From the NCBI GenBank assembly GCA_023228245.1, contig JALOBN010000001.1, forward strand, positions 399,378 through 463,377: a DNA stretch of 64,000 nucleotides, read 5' to 3'. The stretch comes from Candidatus Pacearchaeota archaeon. GTDB taxonomy: Archaea; Nanoarchaeota; Nanoarchaeia; Pacearchaeales; GW2011-AR1. The position numbers and the translations under genes are program-made. Positions 8,833-17,977 of the stretch are shown here, piece after piece. Below the pieces are notes generated by a model. That model was given only the letters and a program-made list of their open reading frames with translations. It searched no databases and was not told where the DNA came from. How positions within the stretch are numbered: position 1 is the stretch's first letter; each line of letters opens with the position of its first letter.

Positions 8833-9942
8833 ATGTCAATAGAAGTACCTGATACCCTTATCGCAAAAAATGGTGGCGCATTCGCGGTTGCTGAACAGAC
8901 CATTGCTAATTGGCTCAAGAATACAACCACAATCGTTTCGTGCGCCGCATCTCCAGCACCAATTGATGGCTATGTTCTAACAGCCACAAGCTCAACTACG
9001 GCAGCATGGAAGCCATCATCAGGTATAGGCCCTATTAATACAGTCTATTGGTCAGATGGTTATAATGATATTTGGTCAAGTGATCCTCTGATAAATACGG
9101 TCAACGCAATATCATGGGTTGAGACACCTGCTGTATATAGTGAATCTGATCTAATTCTTGGTTGTAATGGTGATGGTGGTAATATAGATATCCATTCTGG
9201 TGGAGGAACTACATCTGGTATAATTAGCTTAAGCGCGGCATCTTATAATGTTGTGACCATGGGTAGGTCTGATATACATAATTTCAATGGATCAAAATGG
9301 ATGAATTTTGATGGTTACTTTATTCTTCCATCGCAAACTTCTGTGATGACAAGCAGTTATGCTACAGAGCAGATGGTTGCTGATCATCTAGTAACGACTA
9401 ATGCTAATGGATATGGAAGCTATGCAATATCACCAATCGCTTATGACGGCGGAACATATCAAGTACCAAGAACAGATAAGTTTTTTGGTACGTTCAAGCT
9501 CGTTGGAACCGCGCCTACATATTCAGTCCAAATTCCAACTACCATTCACAGTGCAGGAATGCCACGAAACTCGGTATTGCTTGGAAGAATTAGAGTTGGC
9601 TGGAACGGTAATGGCTCCTATACAAATGGTGGGGCAATAGAATTCCTGTATACTATTACCTCAGATGGTGGTGGTAAAGTTAAGATGTTCTGTTGCTCTA
9701 TAAGTGATAATACTGTGCTAGCAGGCGGATCGTCCCCTGTCTCTTCGGTAGGCAAACCAGTACCTATAAACGGTGATTGTGACTACGTTCTGCCAACAGG
9801 ATCAAATATGCCATTGATTGTTGTTGATCTTCCATCTAGTGATAGATATTATACGTTTATATTTCGGGCTACTGACAACCCATTGCCAACAGATACGACA
9901 AACTTTGTGTATGATATTGAACACACTTGGGGTGAAACATAA
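8833..9942 (+). CDS. Probable tail fibre or receptor-binding protein
   Basis: 369 aa. After a short N-terminal helix the protein is beta-rich and Gly/Ser/Thr/Asn-rich with many aromatic residues, like phage fibre or tip proteins. RBS AAAGGA before ATG 8833. Its stop overlaps the glycosyltransferase start (TAATG). No catalytic motif seen; function inferred from composition and neighbours. Confidence 0.55.
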   Translation: MSIEVPDTLIAKNGGAFAVAEQTIANWLKNTTTIVSCAASPAPIDGYVLTATSSTTAAWKPSSGIGPINTVYWSDGYNDIWSSDPLINTVNAISWVETPAVYSESDLILGCNGDGGNIDIHSGGGTTSGIISLSAASYNVVTMGRSDIHNFNGSKWMNFDGYFILPSQTSVMTSSYATEQMVADHLVTTNANGYGSYAISPIAYDGGTYQVPRTDKFFGTFKLVGTAPTYSVQIPTTIHSAGMPRNSVLLGRIRVGWNGNGSYTNGGAIEFLYTITSDGGGKVKMFCCSISDNTVLAGGSSPVSSVGKPVPINGDCDYVLPTGSNMPLIVVDLPSSDRYYTFIFRATDNPLPTDTTNFVYDIEHTWGET

Positions 9943-10715
9943 TGGCAATATGGATGGTATCCGGCCTTCACGATCCGCGTTGGTTACCTAACGTTCTAGG
10001 TAACTTTGCGCGCCAAACTTATACTGACAAAAGATTACTCATCGTCGAGAATGGGAAGGGGCTTGGTTCGTGCTTTGAATTACCAGAGAAAGTATCTATT
10101 ATTCAAAGCGATCCTGGGGTTGGGCAATACATAACAGCCGCGCTTCATTGGCTTCGTGAAATTGCCAAGGATGACTCTTGGTTTGCTAAATGTGATGCTG
10201 ATGATTACTACGGCCCAGGATATCTAACTAAAATATCTTCTTTGGTAAAAACAAATGCAGACTACGCCGGCTCAAAATCCCTCTACATCCGTAATACAGA
10301 AAACATTCTCTGGTTCGCTGAATCTAAGGATGCTAAGTTCGTCTTTCATGGCCCAACATTAACTGGTAGAATTTCTTCTGCACTTGACTTCCCGAATGTA
10401 GCGCAATGGGGTGAAGATGACTCTTGGTGTCGAATGATGGCCGCTGATAGAAGGGTTTGTGTAGAGCTTCCCCCCGAGAACTTCTGTTATCAAAGATTTA
10501 GTGGTAACAAACATACTTGGCCATGTACTGATGAAGAGCTGAGAGTTCTTTGGCAGGTAGATTTTCAGGATCTTGGTAGTTTCGATGAAGACATTGTGAA
10601 TGGAATTGTTCCACGTCCAATTCCAAAGATCCTAAAGACGCCCAAAATGACAGCGGATAATTTCATGCCCTGGAGAATTTTAAGAGAACGCGGTATTAGT
10701 TATGTTGGGAATTAG
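9942..10715 (+). CDS. GT-A (family-2-like) glycosyltransferase
   Basis: 257 aa. Rossmann-like start, then the nucleotide-sugar/metal motif KCDADDYYGPGYL (DxD-type, ~residues 83-95) and a later WGEDDSWCRMM acceptor-side motif. Transfers sugar from a nucleotide sugar. Overlap with the upstream fibre-like gene suggests the virion protein is a possible acceptor; host surface glycan or DNA are alternatives. Specificity cannot be read. Confidence 0.8.
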   Translation: MAIWMVSGLHDPRWLPNVLGNFARQTYTDKRLLIVENGKGLGSCFELPEKVSIIQSDPGVGQYITAALHWLREIAKDDSWFAKCDADDYYGPGYLTKISSLVKTNADYAGSKSLYIRNTENILWFAESKDAKFVFHGPTLTGRISSALDFPNVAQWGEDDSWCRMMAADRRVCVELPPENFCYQRFSGNKHTWPCTDEELRVLWQVDFQDLGSFDEDIVNGIVPRPIPKILKTPKMTADNFMPWRILRERGISYVGN

Positions 10716-10783
10716 TATGTGAACTACCCTTGCCTAAATATTTTTAGCTGTCTAAACCAAGTTTCACCTTAATTTGGAGCATA

Positions 10784-11458
10784 ATGATATTCAATACATT
10801 TGAAAACGAAATGCATAAGCATTATAGTTTTGATATTAAATACAAGAATAAATCATTGTTTATGAAGCTTCTTGGCTTTTTATTATTTTTCAATAAAGGC
10901 TTCATGACTAAATACATTACCACAATTGGTAGTACTATCTATTTCACTAGTGAAGACTTCGTCAATTCACAAAATCAATCAGCAATTAGCGTTTTAGCGC
11001 ATGAGCTTGTGCATATACAACAAGCGAAACGGTATGGAAAAGTTCTGTTCAGTATTTTATATCTATTTCCGCAATGTTTGGCAGTTTTCGCTTTATTAGC
11101 ACCTATCTCTTTGTGGTTCTTATTATTCTTGTTGTGTCTAGCCCCATTACCAGCACCATGGAGAACGAAGTTTGAGGTAGGTGGATATACGATGAGTTTA
11201 TTCGTATTAAATGAGCAGTTGATATTCTTCCAAAATTCCCCAGATAAGATTTACGAAATTCTTTGTGAAGAATCAGATAAAATCAACAGGATATACTTCG
11301 TTGGGCCATCTTATTGGTTCATGTGGCCATTTGGTGTTTCTTATCAATTGCAAAATAATATCGTAGATATCTTGGATGGTGTTATAGGAGGAAAAGACGA
11401 GATATATGATTGTGTAAGGCAATCGTATTTGAACGCCGTATCCTCAACATCACCATGA
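10784..11458 (+). CDS. Membrane-anchored protein with HExxH metallopeptidase motif
   Basis: 224 aa. The helix VLAHELVHIQQAKRYG (~residues 70-85) has the zincin HExxH signature. It is followed by a strong hydrophobic hairpin (~88-125) ending in APLPAPWR and a soluble C-terminal part. RBS TTGGAG. Overlaps the FAD oxidoreductase by ATGA. Peptidase activity is not proved; the third metal ligand is not obvious. Confidence 0.65.
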   Translation: MIFNTFENEMHKHYSFDIKYKNKSLFMKLLGFLLFFNKGFMTKYITTIGSTIYFTSEDFVNSQNQSAISVLAHELVHIQQAKRYGKVLFSILYLFPQCLAVFALLAPISLWFLLFLLCLAPLPAPWRTKFEVGGYTMSLFVLNEQLIFFQNSPDKIYEILCEESDKINRIYFVGPSYWFMWPFGVSYQLQNNIVDILDGVIGGKDEIYDCVRQSYLNAVSSTSP

Positions 11459-12702
11459 ATAATTCGTTTGATATAGGAATAGTGGGCTCTGGTATCTCTG
11501 GCGTATTTGCTGCTTTACGCTTAGCTGAACGACACAAGAACTTAAAAGTTGTTGTATTTGAGTTCGGTCCACCACCTCCAAATTGTTTGCGGCAAGATCC
11601 TATCCATGTGAAGCGTAGACGTCGCCAATTAGAAGGATATCTCGGATGTTTCCCTACAGGAGATGGAAAAATCTACCTAGATGAGGATACTGATAAGGTT
11701 TTGGAAATTGCAGATGGTAGGCGTGTCAGATCTATCAAAGAATGGTTTTCTGCGCAACTGAATGAGGTGAGTGTTCCTCGTGGTGTGAAAACTAAGCAGC
11801 CTTCAGCTACTATCAAAAAGGCAATTACTGATAATGGTTTTGGTTTGATAATGCATACATACGATCAGTGGAATCCCGATCAAATTCATCAACTATCAAA
11901 GATAACATCCGAAAAAATAGAGGCCGCAGGAAATGTACTTCTTAGTTTTGATACTGAGGTTTTTGACTTTTTAAAGATTGATAAGAAGTTCGTGGTTAAT
12001 ACATCTCAGGGCGATTTCACTTGTAAGAAACTGATTCTTGGAGTTGGGAGAAGCGGCTGGCGTTGGGTGAATAATGTATATAAAAATCTAGGTCTGTTAC
12101 AACCAGATCACATTGCTAGGTATGGAGTTAGAGTAGAAATGCCATCCTCATCTCTCAAGGAATTCCATAAAGCTCATTGTTCTTTGGTAAGAGAAGACCT
12201 TGATGTAGGGCCGCTTCAATGGATGGGTTCTGTAATTCAAGAAGACCATGATGACATGACCATCGCAGCCTTTCGCTCAAATGAAGATAGGTGGAAGTCA
12301 GATAAGGTATTCTTTTCAGTTCAAAAAAGCATTGAGATCAAGGCAGATCCATGTTCTCACGTTGATAGGATTGCCAAGCTTTCGCATTTACTATCTGGGG
12401 ATAGGGTTGGACGTGAAAAGATTAGGAGCTTTACCCATGGTATTGGCGACTTAGCAGAGATGCCAGAATACTCTTGGGTGGCCGTAGCGTTGAAGACTCT
12501 TGAGTCAGTATTTCCAAACATCATAAATCGTGGTTACTTCCATGTACCAGACATTGATACGAATACTAGTAGAATTAATATAGCAAACAATTTAGAAACC
12601 GAAGTGGATGGTTTATTTGTAGCCGGCGAATGTGCTGGTATAAAAGGGATAGCCGCTGCTGGAATTATGGGGGCGGTAGCCGCTGAAGGAGCTGCAAAAT
12701 GA
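11455..12702 (+). CDS. FAD-dependent oxidoreductase
   Basis: 415 aa from ATG 11455, which overlaps the upstream stop. N-terminal Rossmann fold with GIVGSGISGVFAAL and an acidic residue after strand 2 (VVVFE). The C-terminal FAD motif GLFVAGECAGIKGIAAAGI binds the flavin end. This is the NAD(FAD)-utilising dehydrogenase/HI0933-like layout. Substrate unknown. Translationally coupled to small genes downstream. Confidence 0.8.
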   Translation: MNNSFDIGIVGSGISGVFAALRLAERHKNLKVVVFEFGPPPPNCLRQDPIHVKRRRRQLEGYLGCFPTGDGKIYLDEDTDKVLEIADGRRVRSIKEWFSAQLNEVSVPRGVKTKQPSATIKKAITDNGFGLIMHTYDQWNPDQIHQLSKITSEKIEAAGNVLLSFDTEVFDFLKIDKKFVVNTSQGDFTCKKLILGVGRSGWRWVNNVYKNLGLLQPDHIARYGVRVEMPSSSLKEFHKAHCSLVREDLDVGPLQWMGSVIQEDHDDMTIAAFRSNEDRWKSDKVFFSVQKSIEIKADPCSHVDRIAKLSHLLSGDRVGREKIRSFTHGIGDLAEMPEYSWVAVALKTLESVFPNIINRGYFHVPDIDTNTSRINIANNLETEVDGLFVAGECAGIKGIAAAGIMGAVAAEGAAK

Positions 12703-13043
12703 ACGATCATTCTTATCACAAGTACTCAGATGACCAATTTGCCTACGATGAAAAGGGCGGAAAGAAGGGCTCGTTCATCAAACAAGACTCTGAATTTTTC
12801 AATGACGAAGATTACGTTCCTGGAAAATCTGTGAGAGTTAAGCGGATCTCAACAAGTTCTCATGAGGATTGGAGAGTTTTCATAAATGAGCAGGAAATCA
12901 TTGTTCTGAAAGGAATTAGATTTACTTCTAAAGAGCGTGAATTCTTAAGAACTACTGAAGGGGTGATGTTCATCATTAATGGCATCAAGAGCGGATGGAA
13001 GTCTGTTTCTGAATTTAAGAGACAACTGCAGGTGAAGGCATGA
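12699..13043 (+). CDS. Hypothetical protein (114 aa)
   Basis: ATGA overlap with the oxidoreductase. Charged, mixed alpha/beta, no Cys pairs or membrane segments. Unknown family; coupling on both sides supports it. Confidence 0.65.
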   Translation: MNDHSYHKYSDDQFAYDEKGGKKGSFIKQDSEFFNDEDYVPGKSVRVKRISTSSHEDWRVFINEQEIIVLKGIRFTSKEREFLRTTEGVMFIINGIKSGWKSVSEFKRQLQVKA

Positions 13044-13225
13044 TCATTTTCAAAGGAACAAGAAGCGTTAGGGACGATCATTTTCTCATCTTTGAAAACG
13101 AGAAAGGGTCGTCTATCGAGATCCCTATAGCTGAAGAAATTATGATCTGGTTTATGCGGTACTTTGATCGTCTATCTCCGCCAACAAAGCCTGTCGAGGA
13201 TCCCCAGCCCGCCGCCTCTAAATAG
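13040..13225 (+). CDS. Small hypothetical protein (61 aa)
   Basis: ATGA overlap with the previous gene. Beta-like N-terminus then a helix, Pro-rich C-terminus (PPTKPVEDPQPAA). Unknown function. Confidence 0.6.
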   Translation: MIIFKGTRSVRDDHFLIFENEKGSSIEIPIAEEIMIWFMRYFDRLSPPTKPVEDPQPAASK

Positions 13226-13230
13226 CATGT

Positions 13231-14532
13231 ATGGCGCGAAGACAAACGTTAGAAGAAGCTAGAATTAAAGTAAAAGAAAAATTCCCTTATCTTGATTTGC
13301 TATCTTATACATCTGCACATTCAATTGCGGAATTTGAGGATAGTGAGTATGGTAAATTTTATGGAACTTATTCCAAAGTTCTCTATGGGGAGAGGCGACA
13401 TCCGAAACGTTCAGCGGCTAACAAAGTACTAGGGTCTAGAAAACAAAGTACCAAAGATAAACGCGCCAATACCTGTATAGAGAGATTTGGAGCATCTACG
13501 CCTCTATTAAATAAAGATATACAAGACAAAATCAAAAATACTAATTTGAAAAGGTTTGGAGTAGATCATCCATCCAAAGCAGAATGTGTGATTGCGAAAA
13601 TTAATAACACAAAAATAGCCAGAGGGATTAGTTACGATCTAAACGGGTTATCTGCTAGAAATATTTTTGATGGTTATGAGCCTAATTTTAGTTATTCAAA
13701 ATTTCTTGAGTTGATAAAATCAGTTGGTGTTGATTCTGCCCTTAAATGGAATAAATCTAAAACAGATATAGAATTTGTTATTGAAAATATCTTAAATGAT
13801 CTTGGTGTGAATTTTGTGTATGATAAGCAATTGCCAGGTACATCATATAGACCAGATTTTAGACTTGGTAATCTAATTATAGAATCAGATGGTTTAAAAC
13901 ATCACTCCGATCTTTACATCAAAGATAGGTCTTATCACCTAAATAAACAAGCATCGTATTATTTATATGGATATACATCTTTGTTTTTTAGGGGTGATGA
14001 AATTCTTCAAAAAACAAACATTGTCAAATCTATCATACGCGCAAAGCTGAATATAATAAACAGCAAACTATTTGCTAGGAAGTGTGCTGTTAATGTGTTG
14101 CCTGATGATTGTGGTTGGTTCGCTAATAATCATTTGATGTCTAAGGGCACAGGCAAGATATACTCTCTGGTGTTTGATGGTGATATTGTCGCGTGTATGC
14201 AAATTATTCACAAAAAAGAATTTGTTGAAATATCTAGATTTGCAAACAAAATAGATACATTGGTTGTTGGTGGTTTTAGTAAATTATTAAAAAGGGTTGC
14301 CTGTGACTATAATCCAAAAAAAATAATAAGTTTTGTTGATTGTAGATATGGCACAGGATCTTCCCTTGTAAATATTGGATTTGTTGAAGCTTCAAATCAT
14401 GTAAGTTTCAAGTGGACAGATTTCAAAAACACATTCCATAGAATGAAATATCCAGGAAATTCTGGATATGACAATGGATTAGTTAAAATTTGGGATTGTG
14501 GACAAAAGAAATTCGTTTTAAATCTTAGGTAA
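13231..14532 (+). mobile_element. Free-standing homing endonuclease (Vsr/EDxHD-like)
   Basis: 433 aa. N-terminal tandem motifs ERFGASTPLLNKDIQ and KRFGVDHPSK are the DNA-recognition repeats seen in phage homing endonucleases of the T4 Hef type. A PD-(D/E)xK/Vsr-like core follows at ~195-270 (TSYRPDFRLGNLIIESDG, then HH). The C-terminal region (SKGTGKIYSLVF ... FKWTD) is also typical. The gene appears more AT-rich than its neighbours, a mark of horizontal spread. It sits between two unrelated genes with no intron seen. Confidence 0.8.
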
Positions 14533-14539
14533 AATTCAA

Positions 14540-15184
14540 ATGTATATACAATATGTATGTGACGTAGAAACAACGGGTACCGATCCTGAAAAGCATGACA
14601 TCATTGAACTCTGCTTCTGGCGTATTGGAGATGCCGAAAGTAAGACTTGGTGTCTGAAACCTTTATCTCCAGAGAACATCGAAGAAGAAGCTCTCCGAGT
14701 CAATGGCCATTTGCTTGAAGACATTCTGTGGAAAACACCCAAGGGAAGAGAGACGTATCGCATTCCAAAGGAAGTTCTTCCAGAGATCGAAATGTGGCTG
14801 ATGGAAGATGGGGCAGCTGCAGAAGAGCGGGTGTTCATTGGCCAGAACCCAGACTTCGATTACAGGTTCCTTCTAGCGTTGTGGCGCAAGGCCGGATCTG
14901 AGGATGATTTCCCGTTCGGCTACTGGATTGAGGGGAAGGACGGCAAGCGGCGCAACCAGGGGTACATCATCGATACAATGCAGCTTGCTCGACTGATCGA
15001 TGTCTGCACTGGCAAGAAGCGGGCTCGCTACGGTCTCGGCGCTTTAGTCAAGGACTTCAGCATCACTAAGGCTACGGCCCACAGAGCTGATGGTGACGTC
15101 AAGATGACAAAGGAATTGTTCGAGAAAATCGTTGCTGTTCTTAAAGACCCAATCATCTCGGCCTTCAACGATTCGTATAAGTAA
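14540..15184 (+). CDS. DnaQ-like 3'-5' exonuclease (DEDDh)
   Basis: 214 aa. Exo I CDVETTGTDP (D8, E10), Exo II around GQNPDFDYRF, Exo III HRADGDVKMT near the end: the DEDDh set of proofreading or RNase-T-type nucleases. It follows the homing endonuclease by seven bases; a second paralogous exonuclease lies at 24006. Could edit DNA at the fork or degrade host nucleic acid; substrate not readable. Confidence 0.85.
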   Translation: MYIQYVCDVETTGTDPEKHDIIELCFWRIGDAESKTWCLKPLSPENIEEEALRVNGHLLEDILWKTPKGRETYRIPKEVLPEIEMWLMEDGAAAEERVFIGQNPDFDYRFLLALWRKAGSEDDFPFGYWIEGKDGKRRNQGYIIDTMQLARLIDVCTGKKRARYGLGALVKDFSITKATAHRADGDVKMTKELFEKIVAVLKDPIISAFNDSYK

Positions 15185-15185
15185 C

Positions 15186-15322
15186 ATGGCAACAGATCAT
15201 CGAGACAAGATTGGAGACCAAGTCTTCAACTTCCTGAGGCTAAAGTGATCAAAAGAAATGATCATTTAGTTGTTATAATCTCCAATGAGATTTTCAAAGT
15301 CAAACCAAATGGTGTTAGGTAG
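15186..15322 (+). pseudogene. Small gene split by a one-base frameshift
   Basis: ATG 15186 reads MATDHRDKIGDQVFNFLRLK then TGA. GTG 15245 in another frame continues VIKRNDHLVVIISNEIFKVKPNGVR to TAG 15322. Joined, they make one ~45-aa SH3-like small protein, and the total length is 3n-1. A missing G in CTAAAGTG would restore it. Either a real frameshift or a sequence error. Confidence 0.5.
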
Positions 15323-15327
15323 TGATT

Positions 15328-15756
15328 ATGTGGAAAAATACAGATCCTAGATATGATATCGACAAAAGAGCTGATGTGGATGATATGAATGATGTAATTG
15401 GGCCACACGCCACCCCTATTGACGATCATATGCGGAGATGGTTGAATAACTTCCGCCGCGTCACCAGTGTTCATCGTCATATCTTGGTGAAATACCTTAC
15501 CACTCCAGGTGGTCGGCAGCAGATAGCTGAGAGTATGCTTAGGCCATTTGTAAACAACATAGCATTTCTAAAGCATGAACTTGACTCTGGAAGTAGAACA
15601 CACGAAAGCGTAGCGCAAGCCTTACAGGATTTAGTTGTCGAGATGGAAGATTACCTCGCAATTCTTCCTAGAGAAGAGAGATTTCTACCACAATCAAGTA
15701 AGCTCAGAGATTTGTTGATATCGGCGGTGAATATTATCAATGGACATCATGAATAA
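15328..15756 (+). CDS. Hypothetical helical protein (142 aa)
   Basis: ATG 15328 chosen over GTG 15322. Asp-rich N-terminus, then long amphipathic helices. No recognised family or metal motif. Separated from the next gene by ~100 bases that hold a TATAAATA motif. Confidence 0.65.
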   Translation: MWKNTDPRYDIDKRADVDDMNDVIGPHATPIDDHMRRWLNNFRRVTSVHRHILVKYLTTPGGRQQIAESMLRPFVNNIAFLKHELDSGSRTHESVAQALQDLVVEMEDYLAILPREERFLPQSSKLRDLLISAVNIINGHHE

Positions 15757-15794
15757 CGGACTAGACAATGATATTTGCTTTTACGAGCAAGACT

Positions 15795-15802
15795 TATAAA
15801 TA
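15795..15802 (+). promoter_or_regulatory. TATAAATA late-promoter-like motif
   Basis: An exact TATAAATA, the T4 late promoter core, lies in the intergenic gap 55 bases before the DUF4326 gene. No -35 box is apparent. Recognition by the sigma factor at 1136 is inferred. Confidence 0.45.
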
Positions 15803-15857
15803 AGCTATTTGTTAATTTTCCTTTGGTTCTTATAGCATTAACGAAAACTAAGTTAAC

Positions 15858-16166
15858 ATGGATATTAAAAGAGTATGGCCATTTGTAGTTCACAGGAACA
15901 AAAGTTACTATGATGTGTATGTGGGTCGCCCATCAAAATACGGAAATCCATATTCTCACAAAGACGGAACACTGGCAAAGTTCAAAGTAGATACTAGAGC
16001 AGAGGCAATACAAAAGTACGAAGAATGGGTTAGATCGCAGCCAGAAATGATAGCAATGATTAAGAGAGAGTTGCGAGGCAAGAAGCTCGCGTGTTTTTGC
16101 GTTCCACGGCTATGTCATGCCCATGTTCTTGCATGGATTGCTAACTTTGAAGCCGATGAATCTTGA
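15858..16166 (+). CDS. DUF4326-family protein
   Basis: 102 aa. YDVYVGRPSKYGNPY at the N-terminus and GKKLACFCVPRLCHAHVLA at the C-terminus are the hallmarks of DUF4326, common in phages. The family's role is not established; the conserved C-x-C and CHAH residues suggest metal or nucleotide binding. Its 3' end overlaps the opposite-strand HNH gene by 26 bases. Confidence 0.85.
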   Translation: MDIKRVWPFVVHRNKSYYDVYVGRPSKYGNPYSHKDGTLAKFKVDTRAEAIQKYEEWVRSQPEMIAMIKRELRGKKLACFCVPRLCHAHVLAWIANFEADES

Positions 16167-16827
16167 CACCATTTATCTCAGCATATGTAACTCTTTTAGA
16201 AATCCATAACCTCAAAGTCTCTCTATTAATTCCTATTTTCCCGGCAATACTTCGTATACTGTGTTTCTGATTCAGTAGTTTGATTATGGCAGATTGTGGA
16301 AGCTTTCTTTCAAATCTACAATGATTTATCTTGTGATACCTAATGAAGTGTTTCACACGATCATATTTTAGATTCATCATATTTGATATTTCCACAACGC
16401 TATATCCGTCACTTGCCATGTTTACTATAATCTGCTTTTCGTCGAGAGACATCGGATTGAATTCTCTAATCTTGCCGCCATCACTGTTGCCAATCTCAGA
16501 TAATTTGTCCATTATCAATGGCTTTAGTTGTGTGTAGCGATCTTTGTTAGAGTGACCGAGCCTGTGGCAATTAGAACAAATCAGAATACACTTATCAATT
16601 TCACTTTTGTGGTTGGCGAAACTGCCGTTGTATAGCTTGTTCTTTACTTCGTATGATTTTCCCGAACCATCTCTATGATGAAAATCCATACACCAAGGAA
16701 TGTCAAAACCGTCAGCACCACACTCTGAGCAGTACCTACCAAGGTATTTTATTGCGTATAGCATTCTGGCCATTCTCAATATGTAAACTGATTCTTTGCA
16801 CTTTTCGGAAACAACTCTTTTTGACAT
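16141..16827 (-). mobile_element. HNH endonuclease with C-terminal HTH
   Basis: 228 aa on the strand opposite its neighbours. Zinc knuckle CSECGADGFD, then WCMDFHHRDG and CILICSNCHRLGH: a HNH nuclease with two CxxC pairs. Two helix-turn-helix-like segments follow (IVNMASDGYSVVEISNMM and SIRSIAGKIGINRETL), usual for free-standing homing endonucleases. TTGACA at 16866-16871 (minus) could be its own promoter. Confidence 0.8.
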
Positions 16828-16910
16828 AATCGGATACTAACATATTGATATAGTTTCCATAAAATTGTCAACATCTAAGACAGAATGAGCCCAAGTAATG
16901 AGGATGAACA

Positions 16911-17126
16911 ATGAATATTACAATCAATGGTAAAGAGCAGCCGCTAAGACTCACATATGAAGAAATTATTACACGTGCCGGATATTCTCCTAACAGGGTA
17001 ATTTCTGTAACGTACCGAGGAAGGCAACATGGTGATATGCAACGGTCAGGTATGTTGTACCCTGGTAGTTCTGTAGAGCTTGAAGATGGTATGGTCTTTA
17101 GTGCATATGATACCGGAAACGCATGA
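16911..17126 (+). CDS. Ubiquitin-like beta-grasp (multiubiquitin-type) protein
   Basis: 71 aa. Begins MNITINGKEQPLRLTYEEI, then TRAGYSPN...VTYRG and ends PGSSVELEDGMVFSAYDTG. The order 'I-x-I-N-G-K ... AG ... V-x-L ... G-M-x-F' matches the multiubiquitin domain, a ubiquitin-like fold known from bacterial ubiquitin-type systems and phage single-domain versions. The C-terminus lacks a Gly-Gly end. RBS GAGGATGA. ATGA overlap with the GT-B gene. No E1, E2 or JAB protein lies next to it, so conjugation is only a possibility. Confidence 0.65.
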   Translation: MNITINGKEQPLRLTYEEIITRAGYSPNRVISVTYRGRQHGDMQRSGMLYPGSSVELEDGMVFSAYDTGNA

Positions 17127-17977
17127 AGATTTTGTTTGGAGCAAGCAAGACAATAGGTTCCAATATTATGCTGTCTCGGTTCCTGCACCACACACAGGAG
17201 CATGAGGTTCGCATCGCTGCGTACTACCGAAATAGCCGATATCTTCAGTCTATTGATTGGTGCCTGGATGCGCTAGCTGTCAGGTGTGAGAAGAACTACT
17301 TCAAGGATAAGTATGGTGTAGCTGGGCCGCCGGTAGACCATTTCCTTGCCGATATGATCATCAACGATCTTCTGGAGTGGGTTCCGGAATTGGTGATTAG
17401 CGATTGCGAGTTCTTCACCGCGATGGTGGCGAAGGTGCTGGAAGTTCCATTGTGGTATTGCAGCCCCATGCTTCAAATTACTGGGATGGAGCATGAGAAG
17501 AAGGAGCTGACCACCAAGATAATGGATAACACTAAAGTGTATCTTGAATCGCTGCCGCGTGGCGATGCTTATCTAGTGTATTCTCCGTTATGTGATATTT
17601 CTGCAAGGCCAATATTGAAGCGCGGATTTGAATGGGTACGTCCATATTCAATAGTACCTAAAGAATGTACTACAGAAGATATTGACATATCAAATCTTCA
17701 GAGATTGATCCCTGTAGGTAGTTTAGTTACAACAGGAGAGACTAGTTTTGTATCTGATTGTTTGTATACTGGGAAACCTCTTTACATCAGCCCAAATCCA
17801 TCTGAGATTGAGCAAGTTATAAATGCGCAATTGTTGCAGTGGTATGGTGTTTCGACCAATATCGGCAGATCAACAAATATGAACTTCATTAAGAGACAGG
17901 TCGAGCGCCCGGTATCTCATCCATCTCTATCTATACAGAAGTGGAGGCAGCTTGACGAAAGATTACTTTCAGTATAA
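17123..17977 (+). CDS. GT-B fold glycosyltransferase-like protein
   Basis: 284 aa. N-terminal strand-helix MKILFGASKTIGSNIMLSRFL and a C-terminal donor-site region VTTGETSFVSDCLYTGKPLYISP followed by EQVINAQLL. This is the pattern of MurG/UDP-glycosyltransferase-type GT-B enzymes (gT..E.l..GKP...P...EQ..NA). Overlaps the ubiquitin-like gene upstream and the HAD gene downstream. Substrate unknown. Confidence 0.7.
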   Translation: MKILFGASKTIGSNIMLSRFLHHTQEHEVRIAAYYRNSRYLQSIDWCLDALAVRCEKNYFKDKYGVAGPPVDHFLADMIINDLLEWVPELVISDCEFFTAMVAKVLEVPLWYCSPMLQITGMEHEKKELTTKIMDNTKVYLESLPRGDAYLVYSPLCDISARPILKRGFEWVRPYSIVPKECTTEDIDISNLQRLIPVGSLVTTGETSFVSDCLYTGKPLYISPNPSEIEQVINAQLLQWYGVSTNIGRSTNMNFIKRQVERPVSHPSLSIQKWRQLDERLLSV

